Source: Yersinia massiliensis (GTDB lineage Bacteria > Pseudomonadota > Gammaproteobacteria > Enterobacterales > Enterobacteriaceae). From it: a stretch of 64,000 bases of DNA. The position numbers and the translations under genes were made by a program. Positions 42,704-57,423 of the stretch are shown here, piece after piece. The stretch covers positions 3,038,001 to 3,102,000 of the forward strand of contig NZ_CP028487.1 in the NCBI RefSeq assembly GCF_003048255.1. The letters are read 5' to 3'. Below the pieces are notes generated by a model. The model was not told where the DNA came from. It saw only the letters and a list, made by a program, of their open reading frames with translations, and made no database searches. How positions within the stretch are numbered: position 1 is the stretch's first letter; each line of letters starts with the position of its first letter.

Positions 42704-44986
42704 ATGACCGAACTTAATGAGAAATTGGCCAAAGCATGGCAAGGTTTTACCCAGGGTGACTGGCAGAACGAAGTAAACGTTCGTGACTTCATCCAAAAGA
42801 ACTATACCCCTTATGAAGGCGATGAGTCCTTCCTTGCCGGCTCTACCGAAGCAACCGACAAGCTGTGGGCGCAAGTCATGGAAGGGATCAAACTGGAAAA
42901 CCGCACTCATGCACCAGTTGATTTCGATACCGACGTTGTTGCGACCATCACTTCCCATGATGCTGGTTATATCAATAAAGATCTGGAAACTATCGTTGGT
43001 TTGCAGACTGAAAAACCATTAAAACGTGCTCTGATCCCATTCGGCGGCATCAAAATGGTTGAAGGCTCTTGCAAAGTTTACGGCCGTGAACTTGACCCGC
43101 AACTGAAAAAAGTCTTCACCGACTACCGTAAAACGCACAACCAAGGTGTGTTTGACGTTTACACCAAAGACATCCTGAACTGCCGTAAATCTGGCGTATT
43201 GACTGGCTTGCCAGATGCCTATGGTCGTGGCCGTATCATCGGTGACTATCGTCGCGTAGCCGTCTACGGTATCGACTTCCTGATGAAAGACAAACTGGCT
43301 CAGTTCAATTCTTTACAGGATGATCTGGAAAACGGCAAAGATCTGGAAATGACTATCCAGCTGCGCGAAGAAATTGCTGAACAGCATCGTGCTCTGAATC
43401 AGATCAAACAAATGGCCGCCAAATATGGTTGCGATATCTCAGGCCCAGCAACAAATGCTCGTGAAGCTGTACAGTGGACTTACTTCGGCTACTTAGCTGC
43501 GGTTAAATCCCAGAACGGCGCAGCAATGTCCTTCGGTCGTGTTTCTACTTTCCTTGACGTTTATATCGAACGTGACATGAAAGAAGGCAAACTGACTGAA
43601 ATCGAAGCGCAGGAATTAATCGACCATTTGGTGATGAAACTGCGTATGGTTCGCTTCCTGCGTACCCCTGAGTATGATGAACTGTTCTCTGGTGACCCAA
43701 TTTGGGCAACTGAGTCTCTAGCCGGTATGGGCGTTGATGGCCGTACTCTGGTGACTAAAACCAGCTTCCGCTTCTTGAATACCCTGTACACCATGGGGCC
43801 ATCTCCAGAGCCGAACATGACCATTCTGTGGTCTGAAAAACTGCCACTGAACTTCAAAAAATACGCAGCTAAAGTGTCTATCGATACTTCATCTGTACAG
43901 TATGAAAACGATGATCTGATGCGCCCTGACTTCAACAACGATGACTATGCTATCGCTTGTTGTGTTAGCCCGATGATTGTCGGTAAACAAATGCAGTTCT
44001 TCGGTGCTCGTGCAAACTTGGCAAAAACCATGTTGTACGCAATCAACGGCGGCGTTGACGAAAAACTGAAAATCCAAGTTGGTCCTAAAGAAGCACCAAT
44101 GATGGATGAAGTGCTGGACTATGACAAAGTCATGGATCGCATGGATCACTTTATGGATTGGCTGGCCAAACAATACGTGACCTCGCTGAACATCATTCAC
44201 TACATGCATGACAAATACAGCTATGAAGCTGCGTTGATGGCACTGCATGACCGTGATGTTTATCGCACCATGGCATGTGGTATCGCAGGTCTGTCTGTTG
44301 CGGCTGACTCATTGTCTGCTATCAAATATGCCAAAGTAAGCACCATTCGTGATGCTGATGGCTTGGCTATCGACTTCAATATCGAAGGCGAATATCCACA
44401 GTTTGGTAACAATGACTCACGTGTAGATGACATTGCTTGTGACCTGGTTGAGCGCTTCATGAAGAAAATTCAGAAGCTGCGTACTTACCGTGGCGCTGTT
44501 GCCACTCAGTCCGTACTGACCATTACCTCTAACGTGGTTTATGGTAAGAAAACCGGTAACACTCCAGATGGTCGTCGCGCTGGTGCGCCATTCGGCCCAG
44601 GTGCGAACCCAATGCATGGCCGTGACCAGAAAGGTGCTGTTGCCTCTCTGACTTCCGTTGCTAAACTGCCGTTTGCTTACGCTAAAGATGGTATTTCTTA
44701 CACCTTCTCTATCGTGCCAAACGCACTGGGTAAAGATGACGAAGTTCGTAAAGCGAACTTGGCAGGTCTGATGGATGGTTACTTCCATCACGAAGCGTCC
44801 ATCGAAGGTGGTCAACACTTGAACGTGAACGTCATGAACCGTGAAATGCTGTTAGATGCGATGGAAAATCCGGAAAAATATCCGCAATTGACTATCCGTG
44901 TATCAGGTTACGCTGTTCGTTTTAACTCGCTGACGAAAGAACAGCAGCAAGACGTTATTACACGTACATTTACTCAGTCGATATAA
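42704..44986 (+). CDS. pflB: Pyruvate formate-lyase
   Basis: This glycyl-radical enzyme splits pyruvate with CoA into acetyl-CoA and formate in anaerobic cells. It is 760 residues, exactly as in E. coli, starting [15 protein letters not shown] at 42704 with AAAAGG upstream. Catalytic cysteines are in IACCVSP (418-419) and the radical glycine in [10 protein letters not shown] (Gly734). A longer in-frame extension running back into focA was rejected. It is activated by PflA, encoded downstream. Confidence 0.98.
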   Translation: MTELNEKLAKAWQGFTQGDWQNEVNVRDFIQKNYTPYEGDESFLAGSTEATDKLWAQVMEGIKLENRTHAPVDFDTDVVATITSHDAGYINKDLETIVGLQTEKPLKRALIPFGGIKMVEGSCKVYGRELDPQLKKVFTDYRKTHNQGVFDVYTKDILNCRKSGVLTGLPDAYGRGRIIGDYRRVAVYGIDFLMKDKLAQFNSLQDDLENGKDLEMTIQLREEIAEQHRALNQIKQMAAKYGCDISGPATNAREAVQWTYFGYLAAVKSQNGAAMSFGRVSTFLDVYIERDMKEGKLTEIEAQELIDHLVMKLRMVRFLRTPEYDELFSGDPIWATESLAGMGVDGRTLVTKTSFRFLNTLYTMGPSPEPNMTILWSEKLPLNFKKYAAKVSIDTSSVQYENDDLMRPDFNNDDYAIACCVSPMIVGKQMQFFGARANLAKTMLYAINGGVDEKLKIQVGPKEAPMMDEVLDYDKVMDRMDHFMDWLAKQYVTSLNIIHYMHDKYSYEAALMALHDRDVYRTMACGIAGLSVAADSLSAIKYAKVSTIRDADGLAIDFNIEGEYPQFGNNDSRVDDIACDLVERFMKKIQKLRTYRGAVATQSVLTITSNVVYGKKTGNTPDGRRAGAPFGPGANPMHGRDQKGAVASLTSVAKLPFAYAKDGISYTFSIVPNALGKDDEVRKANLAGLMDGYFHHEASIEGGQHLNVNVMNREMLLDAMENPEKYPQLTIRVSGYAVRFNSLTKEQQQDVITRTFTQSI

Positions 44987-44997
44987 GTTTTAGACCT

Positions 44998-45118
44998 TAC
45001 ATAATTCGAGTTGCAAGTAGGCTGTAACAGAGTATCACCAGTGGCTTATACCAATAAGTCGCTGGGTAATCGAAAACAACCTACTCACTTGCAGTTTGAA
45101 GTATGACAGTCATAACTA
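44998..45118. repeat. Palindromic intergenic repeat between pflB and pflA
   Basis: GAGTTGCAAGTAGG near 45009 and CCTACTCACTTGCAG near 45081-45096 form long imperfect inverted ends of an element of about 110 bases. It is of the same style as the ACTTGAAGTAT-type repeats scattered in Yersinia/Serratia genomes. It lies in the transcribed gap of the pfl operon and would fold into a large hairpin. The family assignment is by recall. Confidence 0.6.
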
Positions 45119-45130
45119 AAATAGATTAGA

Positions 45131-45166
45131 CTAAAGGCTCCACCTTAGTGGGGCCTTTATTTATTC
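45131..45166 (+). terminator. pflB terminator/attenuator
   Basis: AAAGGCTCCAC and GTGGGGCCTTT pair around a CTTA loop (45133-45158), followed by ATTTATT. It sits 28 bases before pflA and probably ends most pflB transcripts, leaving pflA at lower level. Confidence 0.8.
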
Positions 45167-45185
45167 AGTATTGGAGTAACCTGCA

Positions 45186-45926
45186 ATGTCCGTACTTGGC
45201 CGCATTCACTCATTTGAATCCTGTGGCACCGTTGATGGCCCTGGTATTCGATTTATCGTCTTCTTCCAGGGTTGTTTGATGCGTTGCCTGTATTGCCATA
45301 ACCGTGATACTTGGGACACCCATGGCGGTAAAGAAGTTACCGTTGAAGAATTGGTCAAAGAAGCCGTTACCTATCGCCACTTTATGAATGCTTCTGGCGG
45401 CGGTGTCACTGCCTCCGGCGGAGAAGCTATCTTACAGGCTGAATTTGTTCGCGATTGGTTCCGTGCCTGTCACGAAGAAGGTATTCACACTTGTCTGGAC
45501 ACCAACGGTTTTGTTCGCCGTTATGATCCCGTTATCGATGAATTACTCGATGCGACCGATTTAGTGATGCTGGACTTGAAACAAATGGATGATAGCGTGC
45601 ATCAGAATTTGGTGGGCGTGTCCAATCACCGTACGCTGGAATTTGCCCGCTATTTGGCAAAACGTAACCAGAAAACTTGGATCCGCTATGTGGTGGTGCC
45701 AGGTTGGTCAGACGATGATAAATCTGCGCATATGTTGGGTGAGTTTACCCAGAATATGACCAATATCGAGAAGATAGAGTTACTGCCTTACCATGAGTTA
45801 GGTAAGCATAAGTGGATTGCGATGGGCGAAGAATACAAGTTGGATGGAGTAAAACCGCCGACAGCGGAGATTATGGACCGCGTAAAAGGTATTCTGGAAA
45901 GCTATGGACACAAAGTGATCTACTAA
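45186..45926 (+). CDS. pflA: Pyruvate formate-lyase activating enzyme
   Basis: This radical-SAM enzyme abstracts a hydrogen from Gly734 of PflB. It is 246 residues, the E. coli length. The 4Fe-4S motif CLMRCLYC has cysteines at residues 30, 34 and 37. [10 protein letters not shown] (the SAM GGE motif) is near 78 and VVPGWSDDD near 172. The ATG at 45186 is preceded by TTGGAG. It is downstream of pflB behind a terminator-like hairpin. Confidence 0.98.
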   Translation: MSVLGRIHSFESCGTVDGPGIRFIVFFQGCLMRCLYCHNRDTWDTHGGKEVTVEELVKEAVTYRHFMNASGGGVTASGGEAILQAEFVRDWFRACHEEGIHTCLDTNGFVRRYDPVIDELLDATDLVMLDLKQMDDSVHQNLVGVSNHRTLEFARYLAKRNQKTWIRYVVVPGWSDDDKSAHMLGEFTQNMTNIEKIELLPYHELGKHKWIAMGEEYKLDGVKPPTAEIMDRVKGILESYGHKVIY

Positions 45927-45970
45927 AAGCCGTGTTTCGGCTGACCCAAGCCAAACAAAATAATATTCAA

Positions 45971-46010
45971 TCAATGCCGCCCGTTGGGTATCCGACTGGC
46001 GGCATTATTT
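45971..46010. terminator. Bidirectional terminator between pflA and ycaD
   Basis: AATGCCGCC and GGCGGCATT form a 9-bp stem (45973-46006) followed by ATTTT on the plus strand and preceded by an A-rich flank. It serves the two converging genes. Confidence 0.8.
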
Positions 46011-46016
46011 TGGCCG

Positions 46017-47165
46017 TTAAATCGCGGCATAAGGCGTTTGCTGCTGATCGGGCTTACGCAGCAACATCATCAAATACACCAACGCGACGCCAGCAATCAT
46101 GATGAACAATAAATTGTCTGAGTAACGCTGCATCAGCAATGAAGTCATGGTCGGGCCGGTCAGGCTGCCAATGGTATAACTCATCAAAAGTGCCTGATTC
46201 ATCGCCACTAATTCGTCAGCACTGGCTTTTTCGCACGCCCACGCCATCGCGACCGGATAAAGGGTAAACCCCGCGCATCCTAAAATAAATAATGCTGGCG
46301 CCAAGGCGTAATGACCCAAGATGGCGACACTCCCCAAGATCACAACAAACACCTGAATACGTAGCACCAGTAAGCGACCATAACGGTCTGCCATCTTGCC
46401 AATCGGCCATTGACCGATAATCCCAGAACTCACCAGCAAGGCCATCCACCATCCGACACTGGCATCACTCATTCCTTGATGGGATAAATACAACGGCAGC
46501 AGCCCATACAGAGAACCTAATAGGACACCTGAGATAATGCAGCCATTGATACCCAAACGCGCGCTACGGCGCTTTAGCATCGGCCAAATAGCGACATGAG
46601 AGGATTCACTCCCCTCCTGATGTGAGAAATGGGCAAACAGCAGCGGCAACATCGCGGTAATCACTAATGCACTGACCCACGGGATGACATTAAGTAGTTT
46701 TGTCGACACAACACCCAGCAGCAGTTGCCCAGTCACGGTCCCCAAATAGTAAACCATCATATAGGCGGCCAACAGTTGCCCACGGTTAGTTAACGTACCG
46801 CTGCGTAGTAAAGCGCTTTCGACAATAACCCAAATTAGCGCACAAGCAACACCAGCGAAGAAGCGCCAGCCCAACCAGCTCCAAAAATCGACTGATAGCA
46901 TGAGGCCACAGGTCGCTAGAGCAAATAAAATGCAGGAATAATGATAACTGCGATTAAATCCTAATCCTTGAATTAAACGCCCAGCAATCAGTGTTCCAAC
47001 TAAGTTCCCCGTGAAATAGGATGAGCTAACCATCCCCACTTGCCAGGTCGGCAACTGTTGATGGGATAGCCACAAAGGAACCAATGTATTTAAAACCGCG
47101 ATAGAAATCGTAAACAACAAAAGCCCACAGAGCAAAAGTAGCACCGGGCGAGAATATGCGGACAT
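46017..47165 (-). CDS. ycaD: YcaD, major facilitator superfamily transporter
   Basis: A 382-residue inner-membrane protein, the length of E. coli YcaD, with about 12 membrane helices. MFS features are the first-half motif [16 protein letters not shown] (about 57-72, the G-x-L-a-g-r pattern) and the repeat [14 protein letters not shown] near 250. The substrate is unknown. The start is the ATG at 47165 ([12 protein letters not shown]). It converges on pflA. Genes found between pflA and serS in E. coli (ycaN, ycaK, ycaM, dmsABC) are absent, so this block is compact. Confidence 0.93.
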   Translation of the reverse strand: MSAYSRPVLLLLCGLLLFTISIAVLNTLVPLWLSHQQLPTWQVGMVSSSYFTGNLVGTLIAGRLIQGLGFNRSYHYSCILFALATCGLMLSVDFWSWLGWRFFAGVACALIWVIVESALLRSGTLTNRGQLLAAYMMVYYLGTVTGQLLLGVVSTKLLNVIPWVSALVITAMLPLLFAHFSHQEGSESSHVAIWPMLKRRSARLGINGCIISGVLLGSLYGLLPLYLSHQGMSDASVGWWMALLVSSGIIGQWPIGKMADRYGRLLVLRIQVFVVILGSVAILGHYALAPALFILGCAGFTLYPVAMAWACEKASADELVAMNQALLMSYTIGSLTGPTMTSLLMQRYSDNLLFIMIAGVALVYLMMLLRKPDQQQTPYAAI

Positions 47166-47302
47166 GATAAGAAAAAAACCGTCGGAGCGATGAGAGTGAG
47201 CGCATCATGCCACTGGCGATAAAAAAGTCAATTGCCGCTCTGATGGGGATAGCACAATATGCTGGTTTGCCCGAGGATAAGCGAACGGGACTCGAAGCCG
47301 TA

Positions 47303-47337
47303 TTCTAAAAAAGAAAAAGCGCCCGAGGGCGCTTTAT
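47303..47337 (-). terminator. serS terminator
   Basis: On the minus strand AAAGCGCCC and GGGCGCTTT enclose a tiny loop (47316-47334), followed by TTCTTTTTT, about 60 bases past the serS stop. Confidence 0.92.
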
Positions 47338-47397
47338 AACGAACAAATGATAAAAGCAGCAATTTTCAATCAACCACTTTTTACTCACTCGTCCCTA

Positions 47398-48777
<1,380 letters not shown>

Positions 48778-48841
48778 TTAAAGTGGTGTAAACAGCCACT
48801 TACCAAGCAGTTATAGCGCTAACCTTACCGCAACGGCAAGG

Positions 48842-50185
48842 CTAGCGGTAGCGTTTTATCGGGCTATTTTGATCCTGCTCAGCCAACCATGCCAGCTTTT
48901 CACCGATTTTCCCTTCCAAGCCTCGGGGCGATGGAGAATAGTAGCGGGTAGCGGCCATTTCAGGTGGGAAATAGTTCTCACCTGCGGCATAGGCATGTTG
49001 TTCATCATGCGCGTAGCGATATTCCGCGCCCAATCCCATTTCTTTCATCAATTTGGTCGGTGCATTACGCAGATGTTCTGGCACATCAAAATCAGGTTTG
49101 TCACGCGCATCCTGCATCGCGGCTTTAAACGCGGTATAAACTGCATTGCTTTTTGGTGCGCAGGCCAGATAAACAATCGCTTGAGCAATTGCCCGCTCAC
49201 CTTCAGCCGGGCCGACGCGGGTAAAACAATCCCAAGCCGAGATGGCGACTTGCATGGCCCGAGGGTCTGCGTTACCCACATCTTCCGATGCAATCGCCAG
49301 CAAGCGCCGTGCGACATATAGCGGATCACCGCCAGCGGTGATAATCCGCGCATACCAATACAAAGCGGCATCTGGGGCTGAGCCACGAATAGATTTATGT
49401 ACCGCTGAAATCAGATCGTAATAACGGTCGCCTTTATTATCAAAGCGAGCACTCCGTTCACCAGAAACTTCTTTAAGCAAATCAGGGGTTAACACACGTA
49501 CCCCATTGGCATCAATTTCTGCCATATCTGCCATCATTTCTAGGCTGTTCAAGGCGCGGCGAGCATCCCCACCCACCAGTTCAGACATCATTCGGCGGGT
49601 TTCATCGAGTAACTTGATGTTCTGCCCGCCATAGCCACGCTGGCTATCTGACATCGCTTGATCAATTACTTTTTCAATATCAGCAGCCGTAAGTGACTTC
49701 AACAAATAGACGCGCGCACGGGAGAGCAAAGCTGAATTGAGTTCAAACGAAGGGTTTTCAGTGGTAGCACCGATAAAGGTGATTGTGCCATCTTCAATAT
49801 GGGGTAAAAATGCATCCTGCTGACTTTTATTGAAGCGATGGACTTCGTCCACAAACAATATCGTGCGCCGCCCTGCGTCCCTATTTTGTCGAGCCCGTTC
49901 GATTGCTTCGCGAATCTCTTTTATGCCAGAGGTCACCGCAGAAATACGCTCAACGTCTGCTTGTCCATAACGACCAATCACTTCTGCTAAGGTGGTTTTG
50001 CCGGTTCCCGGTGGCCCCCAAAGGATCATGGAGTGTAACTGCCCGGCAACGATTGCCCGCGGTAGCGGTTTACCCGGAGCCAGCAGATGCTGCTGACCAA
50101 TATATTGATCCAACGTCAAAGGCCGCATCCGCGCGGCCAGTGGTTGAAACTCATTTTGGGAAAAATCGAGGGACATATTACTCAC
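48842..50185 (-). CDS. rarA: Replication-associated recombination protein A (AAA+ ATPase)
   Basis: RarA (MgsA) acts at stalled replication forks and interacts with SSB. It has 447 residues, the E. coli length and sequence. It starts with GTG at 50185 (MSNMSLDF), as in E. coli; an ATG three codons on is an alternative. Walker [10 protein letters not shown] is near 57-65, Walker [13 protein letters not shown] near 110, sensor 1 [12 protein letters not shown] near 137. The C-terminal tetramerisation region ends [10 protein letters not shown]. It follows lolA by 7 bases. Confidence 0.97.
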   Translation of the reverse strand: MSNMSLDFSQNEFQPLAARMRPLTLDQYIGQQHLLAPGKPLPRAIVAGQLHSMILWGPPGTGKTTLAEVIGRYGQADVERISAVTSGIKEIREAIERARQNRDAGRRTILFVDEVHRFNKSQQDAFLPHIEDGTITFIGATTENPSFELNSALLSRARVYLLKSLTAADIEKVIDQAMSDSQRGYGGQNIKLLDETRRMMSELVGGDARRALNSLEMMADMAEIDANGVRVLTPDLLKEVSGERSARFDNKGDRYYDLISAVHKSIRGSAPDAALYWYARIITAGGDPLYVARRLLAIASEDVGNADPRAMQVAISAWDCFTRVGPAEGERAIAQAIVYLACAPKSNAVYTAFKAAMQDARDKPDFDVPEHLRNAPTKLMKEMGLGAEYRYAHDEQHAYAAGENYFPPEMAATRYYSPSPRGLEGKIGEKLAWLAEQDQNSPIKRYR

Positions 50186-50192
50186 ACAAACC

Positions 50193-50804
50193 TCACTGCC
50201 GCTGGTCGTCCAGCGTCACACCTTTAGGTAGGGTAAACTTAAATTTGCTGGCATCCGCTGAGCTATTCTGTTGCCCTTTAAGCGTATAGGCACTGCGCTG
50301 CCCATCCTGCTCAACCGCAGTAAAGCTTTTGATAGTGCCTGTTGGTGACACCGTAATCGCAAATTGCTTCAGATTGCCGCTTGCACTTTTTGGCGTCAGC
50401 TCGAAATCGTCACCTTTTTGCTTCACATTGTATTGCTTCCAATCATCTGGATTGTTGCGAGTAATCAGCATGAACGGTGTATTGCCCGTCGCATTTTTTA
50501 ACCAAGTTGCCGTCGCTTGCTCAACAAATGGGTTGTAGAACCACAATGTCTCACCATCGGAAATCAGGACACTCTCATCTGGTGAAGTCATATGCCAGTT
50601 AAAAAGATTGGGCCGTTTAACCCACAGTTCACCTTCACCTTCCTGCACTGCCGCACCATCAGCGGTGGTGACTTTCTGCGAGAAGTTAGCATGGAAACTG
50701 TTCACCTTACTCAGGCGACCTTGCAAGTCAGAGCTGGCATCGGCCAAAACTGGCGTTGAAATCAAGCCAGATAACAGACAGCAAGCAACAAGCAGTTTTT
50801 TCAT
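50193..50804 (-). CDS. lolA: Outer-membrane lipoprotein carrier
   Basis: LolA is the periplasmic chaperone that carries lipoproteins from the LolCDE transporter to LolB. It has 203 residues with a signal peptide at 1-21 (ending VLA) before [10 protein letters not shown]. The half-open barrel sequence matches E. coli LolA, with [16 protein letters not shown] near 80 and the C-terminal [16 protein letters not shown]. The ATG is at 50804. It lies between ftsK and rarA. Confidence 0.96.
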   Translation of the reverse strand: MKKLLVACCLLSGLISTPVLADASSDLQGRLSKVNSFHANFSQKVTTADGAAVQEGEGELWVKRPNLFNWHMTSPDESVLISDGETLWFYNPFVEQATATWLKNATGNTPFMLITRNNPDDWKQYNVKQKGDDFELTPKSASGNLKQFAITVSPTGTIKSFTAVEQDGQRSAYTLKGQQNSSADASKFKFTLPKGVTLDDQRQ

Positions 50805-50861
50805 TATTCTAAATACCTTATAAAATTCACTGATAAATATGGGGTCACGCTTCTTTGCATA

Positions 50862-50880
50862 AGGGCCGCAATGCGGCCCT
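50862..50880 (-). other. Hairpin between ftsK and lolA
   Basis: AGGGCCGC and GCGGCCCT form a perfect 8-bp stem with a three-base loop, without a T-run on the minus strand. It may stabilise or separate the two messages. Confidence 0.5.
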
Positions 50881-50909
50881 GTCTATGTTAACTGCTTCAG
50901 AACAAGCGA

Positions 50910-53900
50910 TTACTCATGAGGTGGCGGAGCCAAAACTTCACGATTACCGTTATGGCCTGGCGTACTCACAATTTGCTGAGCTTCCATTTGCTCAATAATA
51001 CGAGCAGCACGATTATAACCAATTCGGAATTGACGCTGAACGCCAGAAATAGACGCACGGCGTTTCTCTAGCACAAAGCTGACCGCCTGATCGAACAGTG
51101 GATCCAGCTCTTCATCACTGTCCAACCCAAGGCTACCGCCTTCGCCTTCATCTCCACCACTGATGATACTCTCAATGTACTGAGGACGACCACGGGCTTT
51201 CCAATCATTTACCACCGCATGAACTTCCTGATCTCGGACAAAGGCACCATGCACACGCACAGGAATTGAGGAGTTAGGTGCCATATACAGCATATCCCCC
51301 ATCCCCAACAGCGATTCAGCGCCACCCTGATCAAGGATGGTTCGGGAGTCAATTTTACTGGAAACCGTAAAAGCAATACGCGTGGGAATGTTAGCCTTAA
51401 TCAAACCAGTTATCACATCAACTGACGGGCGTTGGGTAGCAAGAACAAGGTGGATGCCAGCAGCACGCGCTTTCTGTGCCAGACGGGCTATCAGCTCTTC
51501 AACTTTTTTGCCCACAGTCATCATCAGGTCAGCAAACTCATCCACCATTACCACGATATAAGGCAGTTTCACCAACATTGGCGGTGAGATATCCATACTA
51601 TCGGATGGTTTCCAGAATGGATCTGGAATCGGCCGCCCCATCGCTTCCGCTTGCGCTACGCGCTCGTTGTAACCCGCAAGATTACGGACACCTAAAGCAG
51701 ACATTAACTTATAGCGACGTTCCATCTCACCAACACACCAACGTAATGCGTTCGCAGCATCCTTCATGTCAGTGACAACACCGGTTAACAAATGCGGAAT
51801 ACCTTCATAGACCGACAACTCAAGCATTTTCGGGTCAATCATGATAAAACGCACTTCATCTGGCGTCGCTTTATACAAGATGCTGAGGATCATCGCATTC
51901 ACCCCAACCGATTTACCCGAGCCAGTCGTACCGGCTACCAGCAAGTGAGGCATTTTGGCTAAATCAGCCACCACCGGTTGCCCTGCGATGTCTTTACCGA
52001 GCACGATAGCCAGAGGAGAAGAATTATCACGGAATTTAGCGCAATCAAGCACTTCTCTCAGGTAAACCGTTTGACGGTGTTTGTTTGGCAGTTCAAGCCC
52101 AACATAAGGTTTGCCAGGAATCACTTCCACAACACGCACGGCAATAGCAGAAAGTGATCGTGCCAAATCACGGGAAAGATTCGAAATACGCGAAGCTTTA
52201 ACGCCCGGAGCCAGATCTAGCTCGAAACGAGTAATGACAGGCCCCGGAGAAATACCAACCACCTCGGCTTTCACGCGATAATCGCCCAAACGCGCTTCAA
52301 CCAAACGTGCTGTTTGCTCTAATGCAAACATATCAACTGGTTCTTCTTCCGCTGGCGGTGAAGAAAGCAGGTCGAGTGTCGGTAATGGTGTCGTCGGTTT
52401 GACCAAAGGCTGGTCATTTCGCATCAAGAATGGGTGAATCAAGCTATCCATCGCTGGCGTCGGTTCGACAGAAGGAGCAGCTTGGCTTGGTGGTATTGAT
52501 TGCACCGGTGTTGTGGGTTGAGAAACCAACGGCGGTACTGGTGCGGTATAAGTCGGTGCCACCGCTGGTGGTGTGTACGCGGAGTACGTATTAGCTGAAG
52601 AGTGTGTATTAGCTGAAGAATAAGCAGATTGAGCCGGTGCTGCTGGCTCTGAATGCGCTTGATACCCAGATACATGTTGATGTGGCGGCTCTTGCTCCGA
52701 GTGATCTGACGAAAAAGTGCTGTTCTCAGCAACGGACTCACTCTGAGCAGAAAGCGTGAATAGAGGCTCACGCGGGCTCTCATCAACTAAATCAGCCATT
52801 GGCGAGAAAGTGAACGCGCTGTGGGTATCGACAGGCTGAACTCGTTCAGCTGCACTGCTTTCGCTATTCTCGATTTCACGACTATAAAGGTTATTTTCAT
52901 GATGAGCAGCATCTTCACTTTGCGTGGTGCTATACCGTTGTTGCTGTTGTGCAGCATACGCTTGTCGCAATGCAGCCTCTTGCAGAGCTTGTTCATCTTC
53001 AGGCTCTGGCGCGGAGAAAATATTAACGCCAGCAGCATCAGGTTGGCCATAGCGCGCTGATTGTTGGTCAGCAAAGGCTTGACGTAATATTGCCTGTTGC
53101 AGCGCAGCATCATCCTCTGACTCACTTTGAGGATCAAATGACGTTGCATTTACCTGGGCGTTTTGTGCTTCTTCTTCATGCTGCTCACGTTGTTCCTGTT
53201 CAGCGATACGCTGCGAAGGCAGCTTAATGCCGTAAGAGGCCAATTCACGTCGCGTTGGAATACGTACCGGATTCGGCCGCGGTAATTCTGGACCAATCCC
53301 TTGCTTAACTTGCGAACTGCTATCGCTGGTCGCCGTAAATGCTGGCATAAATGTCGCGGCTACCGTACTTGCACCAACTACTCCAGCAACCGAAATTGGG
53401 TTAGATGGCGATGCCATACCCGCGGCCACATCCGCAGCAGTGAGGCCCTCAAGACCAGCCCCTACCCCAGGATTCATAGAAAGCAAGTTGTCCACCTGAT
53501 CGCTATGACGCTGCGCGGTTGAAAAATCAAATGGCGAATGACGGGTCTGTTCTGCTGGTGTCTCCCATGACCCCATTTGAGGGTCATGGCGTTCAGCCGG
53601 TGACATGATGTCACGACGCGGGATTGGAGTGGATGATTCTTCTGGTATTTCAAAAGAATACAGCGGGGGTGTCGCGGAGACATTGTCAGTTGGTGAAACC
53701 AGACTGTTAGTAACCAAGGAGTTTAGGGCATGAGTATGAGCAGTATCATTATGACTAGCATCCTCATAACTCAGAACAGGGGGAGTAGCGACCTGTGCAG
53801 GAGCCGCCACTAACGCTGAGGAATCATCACTCTCTGTAGCACGTAGCGAACTCAGTAAAGGATCATATTCATCGTCATTTTCAGTTAACGGTAATGGCTC

Positions 53901-54707
53901 ATCAGTCACAGAAGGTGCTGAAAAGAGGACATCATCCGCATCGGCATAAGCTGAATTTGCCGCTAGCGCACTAGCTGTTACAGCGCCTGCTGCCACGGCT
54001 TTTTTCGCCACCGAGTCTTTTTCTTGCTCGTTAGTCTGGTCATCATCTACATAGTCACTGCCATCCTCATCGTCGTAGCGCTCTTCGCGACGAGAACGAT
54101 TAGTCATAAATGCCAGTGAACCTAAGACCACACCACCAATTTTTTCAGCGATGACCAACCAAGACCAACCGGTAAAGAGCGTTAAGCCAACAGCCCAAAT
54201 ACAAAGCAGCGTCAGTGTTGCTCCCACACCATTAAACCACGGCAACATAGCATTACTAAATAAGCTACCAATCACCCCACCCGAAGCGAAGTAATAGAGA
54301 TCATCAACATTAAGCGCAGCCAAGCCGCATGACGTTAAAATGAGGGCTAATGTGCCTATAAGGCGTAATGAAAGTGCAAAGTAATCAACATGCTCACTGG
54401 CATCGCGCTGGCGAAATGCTGCCCAGCACAACATCACCATAATGACTGGGATTGCATAAGCCAAAACACCAAAGGTAAAGAACAGCGTATCGGCCATCCA
54501 CGCACCTATACCCCCACCAAGATTGTGGATAGGTTCGTGCCAAGCAGTTTGGGACCAACTGGGGTCCGAAGGATTAAAACTCAGCAGCGCTGCCATTAAG
54601 TAGGCTGCAAGAAGGGTTACCACAATCAAAACAGCCTCAAGCAAACGACGCCCGCTGCTTAGCTTTTTCAGAGTAACTTCTTTGTCTTCTGTATATTCCT
54701 GGCTCAA
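50910..54707 (-). CDS. ftsK: DNA translocase FtsK
   Basis: FtsK ties division to chromosome segregation. The N-terminus sits in the septum membrane and the C-terminal motor pumps DNA and activates XerCD at dif. It has 1265 residues. Four membrane helices lie within about 22-190. A long Pro/Gln/Ala/Ser linker follows (about 200-780) with two near-repeats ([19 protein letters not shown] near 535 and [19 protein letters not shown] near 577). The motor has Walker [10 protein letters not shown] near 926 and Walker [12 protein letters not shown] near 1053. The C-terminal gamma winged helix binds KOPS sites ([21 protein letters not shown] near 1205). The start is at 54707. It lies divergent to nothing; lrp is upstream on the same strand. 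Confidence 0.97.
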   Translation of the reverse strand: MSQEYTEDKEVTLKKLSSGRRLLEAVLIVVTLLAAYLMAALLSFNPSDPSWSQTAWHEPIHNLGGGIGAWMADTLFFTFGVLAYAIPVIMVMLCWAAFRQRDASEHVDYFALSLRLIGTLALILTSCGLAALNVDDLYYFASGGVIGSLFSNAMLPWFNGVGATLTLLCIWAVGLTLFTGWSWLVIAEKIGGVVLGSLAFMTNRSRREERYDDEDGSDYVDDDQTNEQEKDSVAKKAVAAGAVTASALAANSAYADADDVLFSAPSVTDEPLPLTENDDEYDPLLSSLRATESDDSSALVAAPAQVATPPVLSYEDASHNDTAHTHALNSLVTNSLVSPTDNVSATPPLYSFEIPEESSTPIPRRDIMSPAERHDPQMGSWETPAEQTRHSPFDFSTAQRHSDQVDNLLSMNPGVGAGLEGLTAADVAAGMASPSNPISVAGVVGASTVAATFMPAFTATSDSSSQVKQGIGPELPRPNPVRIPTRRELASYGIKLPSQRIAEQEQREQHEEEAQNAQVNATSFDPQSESEDDAALQQAILRQAFADQQSARYGQPDAAGVNIFSAPEPEDEQALQEAALRQAYAAQQQQRYSTTQSEDAAHHENNLYSREIENSESSAAERVQPVDTHSAFTFSPMADLVDESPREPLFTLSAQSESVAENSTFSSDHSEQEPPHQHVSGYQAHSEPAAPAQSAYSSANTHSSANTYSAYTPPAVAPTYTAPVPPLVSQPTTPVQSIPPSQAAPSVEPTPAMDSLIHPFLMRNDQPLVKPTTPLPTLDLLSSPPAEEEPVDMFALEQTARLVEARLGDYRVKAEVVGISPGPVITRFELDLAPGVKASRISNLSRDLARSLSAIAVRVVEVIPGKPYVGLELPNKHRQTVYLREVLDCAKFRDNSSPLAIVLGKDIAGQPVVADLAKMPHLLVAGTTGSGKSVGVNAMILSILYKATPDEVRFIMIDPKMLELSVYEGIPHLLTGVVTDMKDAANALRWCVGEMERRYKLMSALGVRNLAGYNERVAQAEAMGRPIPDPFWKPSDSMDISPPMLVKLPYIVVMVDEFADLMMTVGKKVEELIARLAQKARAAGIHLVLATQRPSVDVITGLIKANIPTRIAFTVSSKIDSRTILDQGGAESLLGMGDMLYMAPNSSIPVRVHGAFVRDQEVHAVVNDWKARGRPQYIESIISGGDEGEGGSLGLDSDEELDPLFDQAVSFVLEKRRASISGVQRQFRIGYNRAARIIEQMEAQQIVSTPGHNGNREVLAPPPHE

Positions 54708-54746
54708 GAAAGGCTCTCCAGGTTCCTGTTAACTGGTATGAGTAAC

Positions 54747-54770
54747 AACGCCGAGAACCCTCCCGGCGTT
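54747..54770 (-). terminator. Possible lrp terminator
   Basis: AACGCCG and CGGCGTT pair around a ten-base loop in the lrp-ftsK gap. The T-run that should follow on the minus strand is poor, so it is only a candidate. Confidence 0.45.
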
Positions 54771-54828
54771 GAAACTGTATGAATAAACAGGAGTGTAACC
54801 AAATTACTCAGGTTTTGCACCTGCCTGT

Positions 54829-55323
54829 TTACCGCGTTTTAATCACAAGGCGGTTACTCTGCTTCACTTCTTCCATGACCACATAGGTACGGGTATCGTT
54901 CACGCCCGGTAGGCGAAGCAAGGTCTCACCGAGTAAGGTACGGTAAGCGGACATATCAGGTACACGGGTTTTCAACAAATAGTCGAAATCGCCTGACACC
55001 AAGTGACACTCTTGAATTTCCTCAAGATTTTTTACAGCAGCATTAAATTGCTCAAACACATCCGGAGCACCACGATTCAGAGTAATCTCAACAATAACCA
55101 GCAATGATGCATCCAAATATTGTGGATTAAGCAGTGCGGTATAACCATGGATGAAGCCCTGACGCTCTAAACGGCGAACTCGCTCTAGACATGGTGTTGG
55201 TGACAATCCTACTCGTTTTGAAAGCTCTACGTTAGAGATTCGCCCATCCTTTTGTAATTCATTCAGGATGTTACGATCAATACGATCAAGCTCTTTCCCC
55301 GGCCGTTTTTTATTATCTATCAT
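54829..55323 (-). CDS. lrp: Leucine-responsive regulatory protein
   Basis: Lrp is a global regulator of amino-acid metabolism, pili and nitrogen use that senses leucine. It is 164 residues, the E. coli length. The N-terminal helix-turn-helix is at about 12-60 (LDRIDRNILNELQKDGRISNVELSKRVGLSP across that span). The C-terminal RAM ligand domain (about 70-155) includes GDFDYLLKTRVPDM. The ATG is at 55323. The family's long, autoregulated leader fits the long gap upstream. Confidence 0.98.
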   Translation of the reverse strand: MIDNKKRPGKELDRIDRNILNELQKDGRISNVELSKRVGLSPTPCLERVRRLERQGFIHGYTALLNPQYLDASLLVIVEITLNRGAPDVFEQFNAAVKNLEEIQECHLVSGDFDYLLKTRVPDMSAYRTLLGETLLRLPGVNDTRTYVVMEEVKQSNRLVIKTR

Positions 55324-57055
<1,732 letters not shown>

Positions 57056-57100
57056 CGTTTATTGATATTACATCTTAGATCACTGTTTTACTGAATACAT

Positions 57101-57140
57101 ACGGGTAGCTGGCGATACGTGAGCTACCCGTTTCTATTTT
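57101..57140 (+). terminator. trxB terminator
   Basis: ACGGGTAGCT and AGCTACCCGT form a perfect 10-bp stem (57101-57131) with an 11-base loop, followed by TTCTATTTT. Confidence 0.85.
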
Positions 57141-57423
57141 GTACATTTAGCACCCCAATGAAAAACAGCAAATTATAGAAATCTACTAATGCGGTAACTA
57201 TCACAAGCATTATGGTTTCGCCTCAATGCATCACGAGGTAAGATTGCCCCTCGCCAGTTTGCCACCGACAATAGTGACAAACTTTTGATCTTTATAAGCC
57301 CAGAGTCATCAGTATTGTAGGTAGACCACATTCACACCCTATATTGATATAGCGTGAAATAGCGTCATCCATCTCCCTGCATATCTGAGCCTTTTGGGTA
57401 TATTTGCGCAGACAAATTGCCTG
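57141..57423. other. Gap upstream of cydD
   Basis: About 280 bases without a gene, holding the cydDC promoter. I see no strong operator or promoter match to name. Confidence 0.4.
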
